Source: Occultella kanbiaonis (GTDB taxonomy: Bacteria > Actinomycetota > Actinomycetes > Actinomycetales > Beutenbergiaceae). Taken from it: a DNA stretch of 64,000 nucleotides. The translations under genes were made by a program, and so were the position numbers. Of this stretch, positions 37,358 through 48,268 are shown one piece after another. Each line of letters starts with the position of its first letter. Within the stretch, counting starts at the first letter, position 1. The notes below the pieces were generated by a model, which was given only the letters and a program-made list of their open reading frames with translations, ran no database searches and was not told the DNA's origin. Location of the stretch: NCBI RefSeq assembly GCF_009708215.1, contig NZ_CP046175.1, positions 2,418,001 through 2,482,000 of the forward strand. The letters run 5' to 3'.

Positions 37358-37391
37358 ATGACCCACCATGAAGCAACAATCGAAGGGTCAT
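37358..37391. promoter_or_regulatory. Inverted repeat in the gap upstream region
   Basis: ATGACCC (37358-37364) and GGGTCAT (37385-37391) form 7-base arms 20 bases apart in the 183-base region before gap. Further down, two similar GCGCG-rich near-palindromes (around 37411-37424 and 37442-37459) could fold in the leader. Function is not established. Confidence 0.3.
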
Positions 37392-37451
37392 CACACTCCC
37401 CACAAACTCGCGCGTGAGCGCGAAGACCGACAGACGCTATGCGCGCAGTGA

Positions 37452-38477
<1,026 letters not shown>

Positions 38478-38498
38478 CCCTCGCTCCGCTCATGATGG

Positions 38499-38526
38499 CG
38501 CCCGCGTACCGGTGTGTACGCGGGCG
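38499..38526 (+). terminator. Hairpin between gap and pgk
   Basis: CGCCCGCGTAC (38499-38509) and GTACGCGGGCG (38516-38526) form a perfect 11-bp stem with a 6-base loop, about 20 bases after the gap stop and 58 before pgk. It may partly terminate or stabilise the gap transcript. Confidence 0.6.
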
Positions 38527-38583
38527 TCGTCATGTCCCGAACCGAACCACTCCCAGAAGGGATCCACGGGAACCGTGGCAACC

Positions 38584-39780
38584 ATGAAGACCATCTCCGA
38601 CCTCGGCGACCTGCGCGGCAAGCGCGTGCTCGTCCGCTCCGACTTCAACGTGCCGCTGGACGGCACCACGATCACCGACGACGGCCGCATCCGCGCCGCC
38701 CTGCCCACCATCAAGACCCTGGTCGACGGCGGAGCGAAGGTCGTCGTGACGGCTCACCTCGGTCGCCCGAAGGGTGCGCCGGAGGACAAGTACTCCCTCG
38801 CGCCCGTGGCGACCCGCCTCGGTGAGCTGCTCGGCCAGGAGGTCGTCCTCGCGTCCGACACGATCGGCCCGGGCGCGCAGGCCGCCGTCGCAGCCGCCTC
38901 CGACGGTGACGTCGTGCTTCTCGAGAACATCCGGTTCGACGCCCGCGAGACCTCCAAGGACGACGCCGAGCGCGGCGCCCTCGCGGACGACCTCGCCGCG
39001 CTGGCGGACGCGTACGTCTCCGACGGGTTCGGCGTGGTGCACCGCAAGCAGGCCAGCGTCTACGACGTCGCGACCAAGCTGCCCGCCGCCGTCGGCGGTC
39101 TCGTGCAGACCGAGATCGAGGCACTGCGGCGCGCGACCGACGACCCGGAGCGGCCCTACGTCGTCGTCCTCGGCGGGTCCAAGGTCTCCGACAAGCTCGG
39201 CGTGATCGCGAACCTGCTCGGCAAGGCGGACCGCCTCCTCATCGGCGGCGGCATGGTCTTCACCTTCCTCGCCGCCCAGGGGTACAGCGTCGGCAAGTCG
39301 CTGCTCGAGGAGGACCAGATCGAAACGGTCAAGGGCTACCTCGCCACGGCCGCCGAGAAGGGCGTGGACATCGTGCTGCCCACGGACATCATCGTGGCGC
39401 CCGAGTTCAAGGCGGACTCCCCGGCGACCGTGGTGCCCGCGAGCGAGATCCCCGACGACCAGATCGGTCTGGACATCGGACCCGAGTCCGGTGCCGCGTT
39501 CGCCGCGGCGATCGCGTCGGCGAGGACCGTCGTCTGGAACGGCCCGATGGGCGTCTTCGAGTTCCCGGCGTTCGCCGGCGGCACGAAGGCCGTCGCACAG
39601 GGCCTCGTCGACGCGACCGCGGCCGGCGCGTTCACGATCGTCGGCGGCGGTGACTCGGCGGCGGCGGTGCGTCAGCTGGACTTCGACGAGGCCGGCTTCA
39701 GCCACATCTCCACCGGTGGCGGAGCCTCCCTCGAGTTCCTCGAGGGCAAGGTCCTGCCCGGCATCGACGTTCTCAACTGA
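38584..39780 (+). CDS. pgk: Phosphoglycerate kinase
   Basis: The protein has 398 residues and transfers phosphate from 1,3-bisphosphoglycerate to ADP. The substrate loop [14 protein letters not shown], the arginine motif [20 protein letters not shown] and the nucleotide site [14 protein letters not shown] and [12 protein letters not shown] are intact. ATG 38584 gives the usual start [14 protein letters not shown]; the frame is open further upstream through the gap-pgk hairpin and that part is not coding. It is followed 35 bases later by tpiA. Confidence 0.97.
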   Translation: MKTISDLGDLRGKRVLVRSDFNVPLDGTTITDDGRIRAALPTIKTLVDGGAKVVVTAHLGRPKGAPEDKYSLAPVATRLGELLGQEVVLASDTIGPGAQAAVAAASDGDVVLLENIRFDARETSKDDAERGALADDLAALADAYVSDGFGVVHRKQASVYDVATKLPAAVGGLVQTEIEALRRATDDPERPYVVVLGGSKVSDKLGVIANLLGKADRLLIGGGMVFTFLAAQGYSVGKSLLEEDQIETVKGYLATAAEKGVDIVLPTDIIVAPEFKADSPATVVPASEIPDDQIGLDIGPESGAAFAAAIASARTVVWNGPMGVFEFPAFAGGTKAVAQGLVDATAAGAFTIVGGGDSAAAVRQLDFDEAGFSHISTGGGASLEFLEGKVLPGIDVLN

Positions 39781-39815
39781 CCCCGACCGGACGAAGCAGG
39801 AAGGCACCACCGAAG

Positions 39816-40613
<798 letters not shown>

Positions 40614-40626
40614 ACAGGTGTCCGCG

Positions 40627-40662
40627 TCGGCGCGGGGGCAACGCGTGAAGTCCCCGCGCCGA
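40627..40662 (+). terminator. Hairpin after tpiA
   Basis: TCGGCGCGGGG (40627-40637) and CCCCGCGCCGA (40652-40662) pair perfectly over 11 bp with a 14-base loop, 14 bases after the tpiA stop. A possible secG -10 (TAAACT, 40667-40672) follows at once, so secG may have its own promoter. Confidence 0.65.
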
Positions 40663-40739
40663 TCGCGTAAACTCACCGAGGGTTCCAAGGTTGTGCGCCG
40701 TCCGCGCATGCCCATAAGACGTGAGGAAGTACTGACGAC

Positions 40740-40985
40740 GTGACGGTAATGACCATCATCCTGCAGGTCCTGCTGGTGATGACCAGCGGCGTGCTGATCA
40801 TGACGATCCTCATGCACAAGGGCAAGGGCGGTGGCCTCTCCGACATGTTCGGCGGTGGCATGTCCTCCAGCCTCGGTTCGTCCGGAGTGGCCGAGCGCAA
40901 CCTCAATCGGATCACGATCGGCTCCGCCGTGATCTGGGGCGTTGTGGTCGTGCTGTTGGGTCTCATCCAGAAGTTCACGATCTGA
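40740..40985 (+). CDS. secG: Protein translocase subunit SecG
   Basis: This 81-residue inner-membrane subunit of the SecYEG channel has two spans (about 5-25 and 58-78) around the conserved cytosolic loop MHKGKGGGLSDMFGGG, the SecG signature. GTG 40740 is chosen because GAGGAAG lies about 12 bases upstream; ATG 40749 would give a nearly identical protein. It is co-directional with tpiA upstream and rbpA 15 bases downstream. Confidence 0.93.
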   Translation: MTVMTIILQVLLVMTSGVLIMTILMHKGKGGGLSDMFGGGMSSSLGSSGVAERNLNRITIGSAVIWGVVVVLLGLIQKFTI

Positions 40986-41000
40986 GCAGGGAGTCTTCAC

Positions 41001-41348
41001 GTGGCTGGTGGTAGTGCAATTCGAGGTTCGCGCGTCGGCGCCGGACCGATGGGCGAGGCTGAGCGTGGGGACGCCGCACCGCGGGTGTGGATCTCCTACT
41101 GGTGCGCGTCGGGTCACGAGACCCGGCCGAGTTTCGCGCAGGAGCCCGGCATGGTGGTCCCGGAGACCTGGGACTGCCCACGCTGCGGGCTGCCCGCCGG
41201 TCAGGACCAGGCGAACCCGCCCTCGGCTCCCAAGAACGAGCCGTACAAGACGCACCTCGCGTACGTGAAGGAGCGTCGGACCGACTCCGACGGCGCCGCG
41301 CTCCTCGACGAGGCCCTCGCGGCCCTGCGGGCCCGGCGCGGCGGCTGA
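41001..41348 (+). CDS. rbpA: RNA polymerase-binding protein RbpA
   Basis: The 115-residue actinobacteria-specific transcription factor binds RNA polymerase and group 1 sigma factor and stabilises the open complex. Typical parts are the N-terminal tail GGSAIRGSRVGAGPMGEAERG, a zinc-core-like Cys set (WCASGH; CPRCGLPAG) and the sigma-interaction helix TDSDGAALLDEALAALRARR. GTG 41001 follows GCAGGGAG. Its presence is one of the strongest lineage markers in the window. Confidence 0.96.
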   Translation: MAGGSAIRGSRVGAGPMGEAERGDAAPRVWISYWCASGHETRPSFAQEPGMVVPETWDCPRCGLPAGQDQANPPSAPKNEPYKTHLAYVKERRTDSDGAALLDEALAALRARRGG

Positions 41349-41503
41349 CCCACGCGGGCGGCCTGTTCGGGCCGGGCTGCCCTTGCGGGCCTGACTGGGC
41401 CGGTTCGGAGGTCGGGCCTGCGACCAGCCCCGTTCCGGTGCGATTGCGATGTACCTGGTACGTCGGAACCACACCGCTCCCGCGACTGTGGCCGCCGGCC
41501 CGC

Positions 41504-43087
41504 CTAGTCCCCACGGGCGCCGACACCCTCCGTGTCGGCGCCCATCGGTTCAGCCGACATCAGGAACGGTCGCAGCAGCCCCGGCACGGCCTCGTCGGCG
41601 AGGCCGAGACCGGTGGCCGACCCGACATCCACGACGGAGTACCTGCCGCGGCTCGCGGCCGTGGTGGCCGTCACCGTGAGCACGCCCAGCCGGCGCTGGA
41701 ACACGGACTGCCGGATCCGCCAGCCGATGATCCCCGGCCGGGACAGCGCCGCCGTGCTCCGTCGGATGCTGCCGTGCCGGGCCACCAGGTGGTCTGGCGT
41801 GAGCGCGTGCCCGAGGCTGCGGGCGCCGTCCACGGCGACTGCGACCGCGATCACCGAGCCGACCACGGCGGCGACGATCAGGACCGACGTCCAGAACGCC
41901 GTCGGGCGTACCGCGACGACCAGCACGCAGACCACGGCGACGAGCCCGACGATCACCAGGGCGGCCCGGAACAGGCGGCGGTTGCGTGCCGCGCGCGGGT
42001 GCGGGCGCAGGTCCGCCGGCAACGGCACGCCGAGGATTCGTTCGGCCACCGCGAGGGGAACCTCCCGCGGCGATCCCGGCACCAGCGTGGCCGCGTCCTG
42101 CTTCTCCGCGTCCGCGCGCAGGCCGGTCGCCAGCACGTCCAGGCGGGCCGCGCCCGCGAGGCGGATGCCGAGCGGCTCGACCAGCTCAACGCCTCGGACC
42201 CGGGACTCCTCGAAGCTGGTCGAGCGGGAGGTGAGCAGGCCGCGTCGGACCCGGAGCGCGCCGTCGGCCCGTTCCAGCCGGTAGTTCCACCAGGACTCCA
42301 CCCCGAGCGCGGTCAGGCCGACCGCGCCGGCCACGACGAACACCACGATGGCACCCAGGAGCGCGGGCCAGGCGCCGAACCGGTCCGCGAGCGAACGCGC
42401 CCACGCCACCGGCAGCTCGGGTGCGCCGAACCACTCCGCGACCTGGAACACGGCGCCCGCCGCGCCGGCGGCGATCAGCAAGGTGAAGACGGACATCGGG
42501 ACGTACCGGATCCACCGCGGGGACCAGACGGCCAGCGCCGTCTCGTCGGCCGGATCGGCGGCGGGCCCGGCGCGGCGGAGCAGGTCCGTGCGCAGGCGCT
42601 CGCCCTCGGCCCTGGCGACCGGGTCGAGCACGATCGACTGACCCTCGCTCTCGCTGACCTTCTCCCCGGTGCCGATGGACAGGCGCACCAGCCCGAACGC
42701 CCGCAGCAGGATGTTGGCGGTCAGGTCCACGTTCCGGATCCGCTCCCGGGCCAGGGACCGGCGCCGCTTGAACAGGATGCCGCTGTGCATCTCCAGGCGG
42801 GTGTCCGTGAGGCGGTACCGGGTGGTGCGCCAGCGCAGGTGGTCGGCGACGGCGGAACCCGCCGTGATCAGCACGGTGCCGGCCACGCACCAGGCGAGCG
42901 CGGCCGGGCCAGCGTCACTCTGTGCCCAGATCGGGATGACGATGAGCACCGAGCTTCCCGCGAAGATCGCGAACAGCAGGATCGCCGTGACGAGCGCGGT
43001 CCGGCGGTCGAGCGGGTGCCAGTCCTCAGGGTTCGGGCCGCCGTCGTCCCCCGGCGGCGTGGGGGACTCCTCCTCGGGTGCGCTCAC
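41504..43087 (-). CDS. Membrane protein with bacterial PH (YdbT-type) domains
   Basis: The protein has 527 residues. Paired hydrophobic spans near residues 30-80, about 200-290 and about 385-435 alternate with bPH2 domains (for example TTRYRLTDTRLEMHSGILFKRRR followed by the conserved RIRNVDLTANILLRAFGLVRL). The layout matches YdbT-like proteins, which in Bacillus protect against class II bacteriocins together with YdbS. GTG 43087 overlaps the stop of the smaller PH protein by GTGA, mirroring ydbS-ydbT. Its last codons contain a strong hairpin. Confidence 0.88.
   Translation of the reverse strand: MSAPEEESPTPPGDDGGPNPEDWHPLDRRTALVTAILLFAIFAGSSVLIVIPIWAQSDAGPAALAWCVAGTVLITAGSAVADHLRWRTTRYRLTDTRLEMHSGILFKRRRSLARERIRNVDLTANILLRAFGLVRLSIGTGEKVSESEGQSIVLDPVARAEGERLRTDLLRRAGPAADPADETALAVWSPRWIRYVPMSVFTLLIAAGAAGAVFQVAEWFGAPELPVAWARSLADRFGAWPALLGAIVVFVVAGAVGLTALGVESWWNYRLERADGALRVRRGLLTSRSTSFEESRVRGVELVEPLGIRLAGAARLDVLATGLRADAEKQDAATLVPGSPREVPLAVAERILGVPLPADLRPHPRAARNRRLFRAALVIVGLVAVVCVLVVAVRPTAFWTSVLIVAAVVGSVIAVAVAVDGARSLGHALTPDHLVARHGSIRRSTAALSRPGIIGWRIRQSVFQRRLGVLTVTATTAASRGRYSVVDVGSATGLGLADEAVPGLLRPFLMSAEPMGADTEGVGARGD
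41515..41543. terminator. Hairpin in the last codons of the YdbT-like gene
   Basis: GGGCGCCGACAC (41515-41526) and GTGTCGGCGCCC (41532-41543) form a perfect 12-bp stem with a 5-base loop. It lies inside the C-terminal codons of the minus-strand gene and downstream of rbpA, so it could serve both transcripts. Confidence 0.6.
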
Positions 43088-43590
43088 GTCGCGTCGCCCG
43101 GGGTCGCGTCGGTGACGATCGTCAGCTCGTGCGCGATCTCGGTCGCCTGCTCGTCGTCGAGCCCGGCGATCGACACCGGGCCGGCCGCGGACGCCGTCGT
43201 CACCACCACGGTGGCGAGCCCGAACGCCCGCTGCAGCGGCCCGCGGGTGGTGTCCACCGTCTGGATCCGGCTCATCGGCGCGACCCGCCAGGTCTGCCAG
43301 AAGTAGCCGGTGCGGGTGTAGACGGCGTGCTCGGTCACCTCCCACCGGTGCTTGGCGTACCACCACTGGGGCAGCGCCACCGCGAGGGCTGCGCCGATCA
43401 CGATCACGACGGCGGCCGGCCCGAGCAGCCAGGTGCGGGCCGGAGCGATGATGATGCCGAGGATCACGAGGGGGAGTGCGACCACCGCGGTCCAGCAGAT
43501 CGCGCTCCAGCGCCACCAGGCGACGACGCGGTGGTCGTACCTGTTCCGTGGTGGCCGCAGCGCCAGCACGGTCGTCCGTGGATCCGACAT
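43084..43590 (-). CDS. Membrane protein with one bacterial PH (YdbS-type) domain
   Basis: The protein has 168 residues. Two adjacent spans (about 25-50 and 56-80) precede a bPH2 domain with KHRWEVTEHAVYTRTGYFWQ and RVAPMSRIQTVDTTRGPLQRAFGLATV, the family signature. It is the usual partner of the larger YdbT-type protein downstream, coupled by GTGA. It begins one base inside the stop of the O-methyltransferase gene (TGATG). Function in actinobacteria is unknown; bacteriocin defence is known only in Bacillus. Confidence 0.88.
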   Translation of the reverse strand: MSDPRTTVLALRPPRNRYDHRVVAWWRWSAICWTAVVALPLVILGIIIAPARTWLLGPAAVVIVIGAALAVALPQWWYAKHRWEVTEHAVYTRTGYFWQTWRVAPMSRIQTVDTTRGPLQRAFGLATVVVTTASAAGPVSIAGLDDEQATEIAHELTIVTDATPGDAT

Positions 43591-44258
43591 CAGCGCACGT
43601 AGGCGAGCAGGATGCCGTCGTATCCCTTGCTCCCGACGGTCTGCAATGCGGTTGCGTCGAGGCGCTGCTCGGCGACCGCCGTCGCGACGGCATCGACCAT
43701 GGTGCGCGTGCCCCGGACATCCGGGCGGTCACTGTCGGGGTCGGCGACGGCGCCGCCGCGGACCACGTTGTCCACGATGATCAGCCCGCCGGGCCGGGTC
43801 AGGCGCAACGCCCAATCGAGGTAGCCCGGGTTGTTCTGCTTGTCGGCGTCGATGAAGACCAGGTCGAACGGTGCGTCGATGTCCGCGGCGACGCCCGGCA
43901 GCGTGTCCAACGCGGCCCCGACCCGCACCTCGACCAGGTCCTGCAGGCCGGCCCGCTCGATGTTCTCCCGGGCGATCCGGGCGTGCTCGGCGGAGTACTC
44001 CAGCGAGATGAGCCTGCCGTCCAGGGGAAGCGCCCGGGCCAGGTGGATCGCGGAGAATCCGAACAGGGTCCCGACCTCAAGGACGCGCCGGGCCGAGACG
44101 GTCCGGGCCAACACGCCGAGCAGTCCGCCGAGCAGGTCGGAGACCTGGATCTGCGGGAGCTCGGAGCCGGCGGCGACGGCCTCGGTGAGGGCGTGGTCGC
44201 GAGGGCGCAGGCGGTCGGCGAAGTAGCGGTCGACTTCTGTCCATCCTTCTATGTCCAT
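43590..44258 (-). CDS. SAM-dependent O-methyltransferase (catechol/caffeoyl-CoA type)
   Basis: The protein has 222 residues. The SAM-binding motif is VLEVGTLFGFSAIHLARALP, the metal-binding FDLVFIDADKQNNPGYLDW carries the Asp ligands, and IIVDNVVRGGAV is the conserved third element of family 3 methyltransferases (PF01596). These enzymes methylate phenolic or similar hydroxyls in the cytosol. ATG 44258 is the start. It heads a three-gene minus-strand run with the two PH proteins, though no functional link is obvious. Confidence 0.93.
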   Translation of the reverse strand: MDIEGWTEVDRYFADRLRPRDHALTEAVAAGSELPQIQVSDLLGGLLGVLARTVSARRVLEVGTLFGFSAIHLARALPLDGRLISLEYSAEHARIARENIERAGLQDLVEVRVGAALDTLPGVAADIDAPFDLVFIDADKQNNPGYLDWALRLTRPGGLIIVDNVVRGGAVADPDSDRPDVRGTRTMVDAVATAVAEQRLDATALQTVGSKGYDGILLAYVR

Positions 44259-44269
44259 GCCTCGATCCT

Positions 44270-44465
44270 GACAAACGGCGCGGGCGCTGACTAGGGGTGA
44301 GGACGCATCCGCTACGGTGACCGTCGAGGGGAGTCGATGGGGCGATCTGCCCGCGCGGACCGCCGGAAAGCGGCGGCATCGGTTGCGTGGAGTCGATAGC
44401 GTGCTTCCTGCGGGCGATCCTCGCCCTGCGTGAACAGAGAACACGTTGCATCGAAGGGAGAACGG
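44270..44465 (+). other. Possible structured leader of the flavoprotein operon
   Basis: The 207-base gap before the flavoprotein gene holds GGGC-N5-GCCC (44340-44352), GGGCGA-TCC-TCGCCC (44412-44426) and two copies of GAGTCGAT (44331-44338, 44390-44397). TACGGT (44313-44318) could be a -10. These suggest a folded leader but match no riboswitch class I can identify. Confidence 0.3.
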
Positions 44466-46034
44466 ATGAGCGGCGATCAGCCACTCCCGCAATCCGCAGC
44501 ACCGACGACCGAACCGGGTGACCTCACCCCGGAACTCATCGACACCGACATCTGGACGGACGAGATGGTCGCGCGCGCGGGCATCCCCGTGGTGCCGGTG
44601 CCGTTCGTGACGGTGGGCGGCGGCATCGGTTCCTTCGTGACCGTGGACTATCTGCGGATCTACGGGGTGCCGGCGCAGCAGATCGTGGTCCTGACCGGTC
44701 TTGACGTGCCGTGGCAGAGCTACGAGTACCTGACGCGGGTCTCCCAGATCCCGCGCAACGAGCGGCTGCGCTCGGACTCCCAGTCGCGGCCGGACAACAT
44801 CTGGGGCTTCCCGTCCTATGCGCTCTCCGAGGCGTTCGCGGCGAAGAACCTCAAGGAGTTCGTGTGGCCGCTCTGGAACGTGTTCACGGAGCCGATCCTG
44901 ACGAACTACTTCACCCCGAGGGCCGGCCAGGCGTTCTCCGCGATGGAGAAGGAGATGAACCGGATCGGCTACCTCCAGTCGGTGCGCAAGGGGCAGGTCC
45001 GGATGGTCCGCCGGCGTGCGGGCGGCGGGTACTACACGATCCTGACCCCGCCCGCGGGGGCCGCCCAGACCAAGCGGATCGCCTACCAGAGCCAGTACGT
45101 GCACATCGCGATCGGGTACCCCGGTCTGAGGCTGCTCAAGGACCTGCAGGACTACCGGGAGCGCTACCGCGACCCCACGAAGGTGGTCAACGCCTACGAG
45201 CCGCACGAGCAGGTCTACGACCAGCTCCGGATCCGCCCGGGCAAGGTGATCGTGCGCGGTGGCGGCATCGTCGCCTCGCGGGTGCTGCAGCGGCTCATCG
45301 ACGACCGGGACAAGTACAACCTGCAGACGGAGATCCTCCAGGTGTTCCGCACGTTCTACACCGGACCGCACGGGAAGAACGTCTTCAACCGGCGCCCCGG
45401 CGGCCATGGCTGGGCCTATCAGGGCTTCAACTACCCGAAGTCGGTCTGGGGCGGTCAGCTCAAGGAGAAGATGGCCAAGCTCGAGGGCGACGCCCGCGCG
45501 CAGGCCTATGAGGAGATGGGCGGCACGAACACGCCGTTCCGGAAGAACTGGCTCGAGCAGCTCAAGCGCGGCCGGTCACAGGGTTGGTACCGCGAGATGC
45601 AGGGCGCGTTCGACTCGCTCCGCCCGGGACCGAACGGCTCCGGCGTGGTGGTCGCGATGAGCACGCAGCACGGCGCGCTCGAGGAGTACGCGGACTTCGT
45701 GGTCGACTGCACCGGTCTGGAGGCGGACATCCGGGAGAGCCGCGTGCTCGCCGACCTGCTCGACCACAGCGGTGCCGGGCGGAACCCGAAGGGCCGCCTC
45801 GACGTGAGCACGCAGTTCGAGGTGATCGGCACCCGGAGCCGCCCGGGGCGTCTGTACGCCTCCGGGAGCTCGACCCTCGGTGGCCCCTTCCCCGGCGTGG
45901 ACACGTTCCTCGGTCTGCAGATCTCAGCGCAGGAGATCGCGGACGACCTCGCCCGACTGGGCTTCGTGAAGAAACTGGGTCCGGGTCGATCCATCGCCCA
46001 GTGGTGGCGCTGGGCCCGGAACCGGCCGATCTAG
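44466..46034 (+). CDS. FAD/NAD(P)-binding protein of unknown function
   Basis: The protein has 522 residues. A Rossmann dinucleotide motif (VTVGGGIGSFVTVDYLRI, about 49-66) and a second one (VIVRGGGIVASRVLQRLI) indicate FAD and possibly NAD(P) binding, and VVDCTGLEADIRES with GGPFPGVDTFLGLQ resemble the closing parts of flavoprotein oxidoreductases. No signal peptide. ATG 44466 has AAGGGAG upstream. It is followed 11 bases later by a small membrane protein and then an FHA protein, so its redox role is probably tied to membrane signalling. Substrate unknown. Confidence 0.8.
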   Translation: MSGDQPLPQSAAPTTEPGDLTPELIDTDIWTDEMVARAGIPVVPVPFVTVGGGIGSFVTVDYLRIYGVPAQQIVVLTGLDVPWQSYEYLTRVSQIPRNERLRSDSQSRPDNIWGFPSYALSEAFAAKNLKEFVWPLWNVFTEPILTNYFTPRAGQAFSAMEKEMNRIGYLQSVRKGQVRMVRRRAGGGYYTILTPPAGAAQTKRIAYQSQYVHIAIGYPGLRLLKDLQDYRERYRDPTKVVNAYEPHEQVYDQLRIRPGKVIVRGGGIVASRVLQRLIDDRDKYNLQTEILQVFRTFYTGPHGKNVFNRRPGGHGWAYQGFNYPKSVWGGQLKEKMAKLEGDARAQAYEEMGGTNTPFRKNWLEQLKRGRSQGWYREMQGAFDSLRPGPNGSGVVVAMSTQHGALEEYADFVVDCTGLEADIRESRVLADLLDHSGAGRNPKGRLDVSTQFEVIGTRSRPGRLYASGSSTLGGPFPGVDTFLGLQISAQEIADDLARLGFVKKLGPGRSIAQWWRWARNRPI

Positions 46035-46045
46035 GAAGGCGAACC

Positions 46046-46480
46046 GTGCTACCCACCCTCAACGGGCGACTCCAATCACGGATTCTCGTCACCGCCGTCC
46101 TGGGCGGGATCTGGACGCTGATCATCACCCCGGTGCTGCCGACCGGCGCACCACTGGGCGAGAGCTACCGGACGACGTTCATCATCCTGCTCACGGTCAT
46201 CGTGCTCGGCGTGCTCTGGGAGTTCCTCTACCACTTCCTCCAGCAGTTCCGGTGGGAGAAGGACTGGCCCACGAGCTGGGGTCTGTTCACGGGGATCAAC
46301 GAGGGCCTGCTGATCTGGCTGCTGATCAACCTCGGTTGGATCCCCGGCGTCGGGCAGGTGCCGGGCTGGGCGTTCGTGATCCAGTTCTGCACCACGTGGT
46401 TCCTCATCTGGGCGGTCCAGAATGGACCCCTGCGGGTCCCGTTCATCCGCTGGCGCTTCAATGGAGGTCGTTTCCTGTGA
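46046..46480 (+). CDS. Small multi-span membrane protein, unknown family
   Basis: This 144-residue protein has about four hydrophobic segments (roughly 14-32, 40-62, 88-104 and 108-128) with a short cytosolic loop containing FLQQFRWEKDWPTSWG. No catalytic motif is visible. GTG 46046 has AGGAAGG six bases upstream. It overlaps the FHA gene by GTGA, so the two are likely made together, perhaps as a membrane docking site for the FHA protein or flavoprotein (inference). Confidence 0.78.
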   Translation: MLPTLNGRLQSRILVTAVLGGIWTLIITPVLPTGAPLGESYRTTFIILLTVIVLGVLWEFLYHFLQQFRWEKDWPTSWGLFTGINEGLLIWLLINLGWIPGVGQVPGWAFVIQFCTTWFLIWAVQNGPLRVPFIRWRFNGGRFL

Positions 46481-48222
46481 AGGTGAACTTCGACGATGTC
46501 CCGGCACGGGTCCACCCGGGCCGCCATCACCTGGTGCGTCTGCCGGGGGTGGTCGCGATCATCCGCACCGACCCCGGGACCGACCCGGACGCCGCCAACG
46601 ACCTGCTCGAGCGCATCCAGACGTCCTCCCGGACCGCGCCGACGGCGCCGGGGCGCGACCTTGCCCGGCAGCTGTCGATCTGGCTGAGCCGGTTCGAGGA
46701 GACGAACGGGGTCGCCCCGGGGTTCGGGGCCATCTCCGCCAGCGAGAACGGCGTCGCGATCTTCCTGTACGGCGACATCAGCGTCACCGAGCGCGGCGCT
46801 GATGCCGCGACGTCGCCCGAGGACCGGGTCGCGCTGTTCGGCAAGGATGCGGCGTTCACCGTGGACCGGCTGCTGCCGTGGCCCGCGGGTGCTCTGCAGC
46901 TGATCGCCGACGACGATGCCGACGGCGAGCTGGACATCCCCGAGCACGCCGCCGACGCGCTCGCGTCCGCCGATGGCCCGATGCCGGCCTGGGCCGGCTT
47001 CCACCGCGGCGTGACGCCCGGCGGCGGGCTGCTGTTCGGGCCGGTCACCGACCACATGAGCGAGCCGGCCGTCGCCGACGTCCCGGCCGCGTCCGGGAGC
47101 CACCTGGCCGGGCCCGAGGTGCCGGTGCCGTCCGGCCCGGGCGCCCACGGGCCCGTGCCCGGCTCGTCCGCGACCCTCTCGTCGGCCGCCTACGACGCCG
47201 AGGCGATGTCCGACGGCGAGGCGATGGCTGCCGAGCCCGCGTCCGGTGAGGCGGTGGCTGGCGGCGAGGCCCCGGCTGACGGCGAGCCGATGGCTGAGGG
47301 TGCGGGCGGTCCGCCGCCGCCGTCCGGCGCTCCGGTGTCGGCCGGTGCTCAGGTGCCGCCGCCCCCGGCGGCCGGGTCCGTACCGGCGCCGCCCTCGGTA
47401 CGGTCCGTGCCGCCGCCGCCGCCCTCGGTGAGCTCTGTGGTGCCGCCGGCGCCGTCCGCCGGTACTCCGGTGGTGCCGCCGGCGCCCTCCGCCGGCACCC
47501 CGGTCGTGCCGCCGCCGCCGTCCGGTACCCCCGTGCCGCCGCCGTCCGGTGCTCCCGTGGTGCCACCGCCTCCGTCAGCGGGCACTCCCGCGGCCGCACT
47601 CGCGCCGCCACGGTTGTCCGAACTGATCCAGGACGGCCCCGCCGAGCCCCCGCGAGCGCCGCTCCCGCCGGCCGCGCCGGCTCCGCGCCAGACCGCGCAG
47701 CAGAGGGCGGCGGAGAAGGCCGCCGGCGTGAAGGAGCGCCCACAGGACTACGTCCAGGGTTTCCGATGCTCCCGCAAGCACCTCAACGACCCGCGGGTCT
47801 CGTTCTGCCGCGTCTGCGGCATCAGGATGGACCAGATGACCGGCGTGCTCGTCGAGGAGCGGCGCCCGCCGCTCGGTCTGCTGGTGCTCGACGTCGGCGC
47901 GACGTTCGTGCTGGACGACAACTACGTGCTCGGCCGCAACCCCGAGTCGGACGCCGCGGTCCGCGAGGGCACGCTTCGCCCGGTCCGGCTCGATGACACC
48001 TCGGGCGCGCTCTCCCGGGTGCACGCGGAGATCCGGCTCTCCGGCTGGGACGTCGTGCTGATCGACCGCGGTTCGGCGAACGGGACCTACGTGGCGGCCA
48101 CGGACGAGCAGTCCTGGCAGCGGTTGGCACCGAACCAGCACTTCGTGCTCACCCCGGGCACGCACGTGCGGGTGGGGCAGCGGACGTTCACGTTCGAGTC
48201 TTCGGCGGCGCGCCTGCGTTGA
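46477..48222 (+). CDS. FHA-domain protein with zinc ribbon and long Pro-rich linker
   Basis: The protein has 581 residues. Residues 1 to about 190 are a globular N-terminal domain of unknown family. A disordered, repetitive linker (about 190-410) is rich in PPAPSAGTP-type repeats. A zinc-ribbon-like module follows (CSRKH near 431 and CRVCG near 449), then a C-terminal FHA domain (about 470-575) with YVLGRNPESD, LSRVHAEI and IDRGSANGTYV, the phosphothreonine-binding residues. GTG 46477 has GGAGG nine bases upstream. FHA domains read Ser/Thr-kinase output, and two such kinases lie within 5.6 kb downstream. Confidence 0.87.
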   Translation: MKVNFDDVPARVHPGRHHLVRLPGVVAIIRTDPGTDPDAANDLLERIQTSSRTAPTAPGRDLARQLSIWLSRFEETNGVAPGFGAISASENGVAIFLYGDISVTERGADAATSPEDRVALFGKDAAFTVDRLLPWPAGALQLIADDDADGELDIPEHAADALASADGPMPAWAGFHRGVTPGGGLLFGPVTDHMSEPAVADVPAASGSHLAGPEVPVPSGPGAHGPVPGSSATLSSAAYDAEAMSDGEAMAAEPASGEAVAGGEAPADGEPMAEGAGGPPPPSGAPVSAGAQVPPPPAAGSVPAPPSVRSVPPPPPSVSSVVPPAPSAGTPVVPPAPSAGTPVVPPPPSGTPVPPPSGAPVVPPPPSAGTPAAALAPPRLSELIQDGPAEPPRAPLPPAAPAPRQTAQQRAAEKAAGVKERPQDYVQGFRCSRKHLNDPRVSFCRVCGIRMDQMTGVLVEERRPPLGLLVLDVGATFVLDDNYVLGRNPESDAAVREGTLRPVRLDDTSGALSRVHAEIRLSGWDVVLIDRGSANGTYVAATDEQSWQRLAPNQHFVLTPGTHVRVGQRTFTFESSAARLR

Positions 48223-48268
48223 CGCTGCGTGCGGCCGGGTTCCGGAGGGCTGTGTTCCGGATGGAACC

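Noticed and set aside
47390-47600. CRISPR array in the FHA linker repeats
   Set aside because: The repeats are in frame, imperfect, lack spacers and encode a Pro-rich linker, so they are coding repeats.
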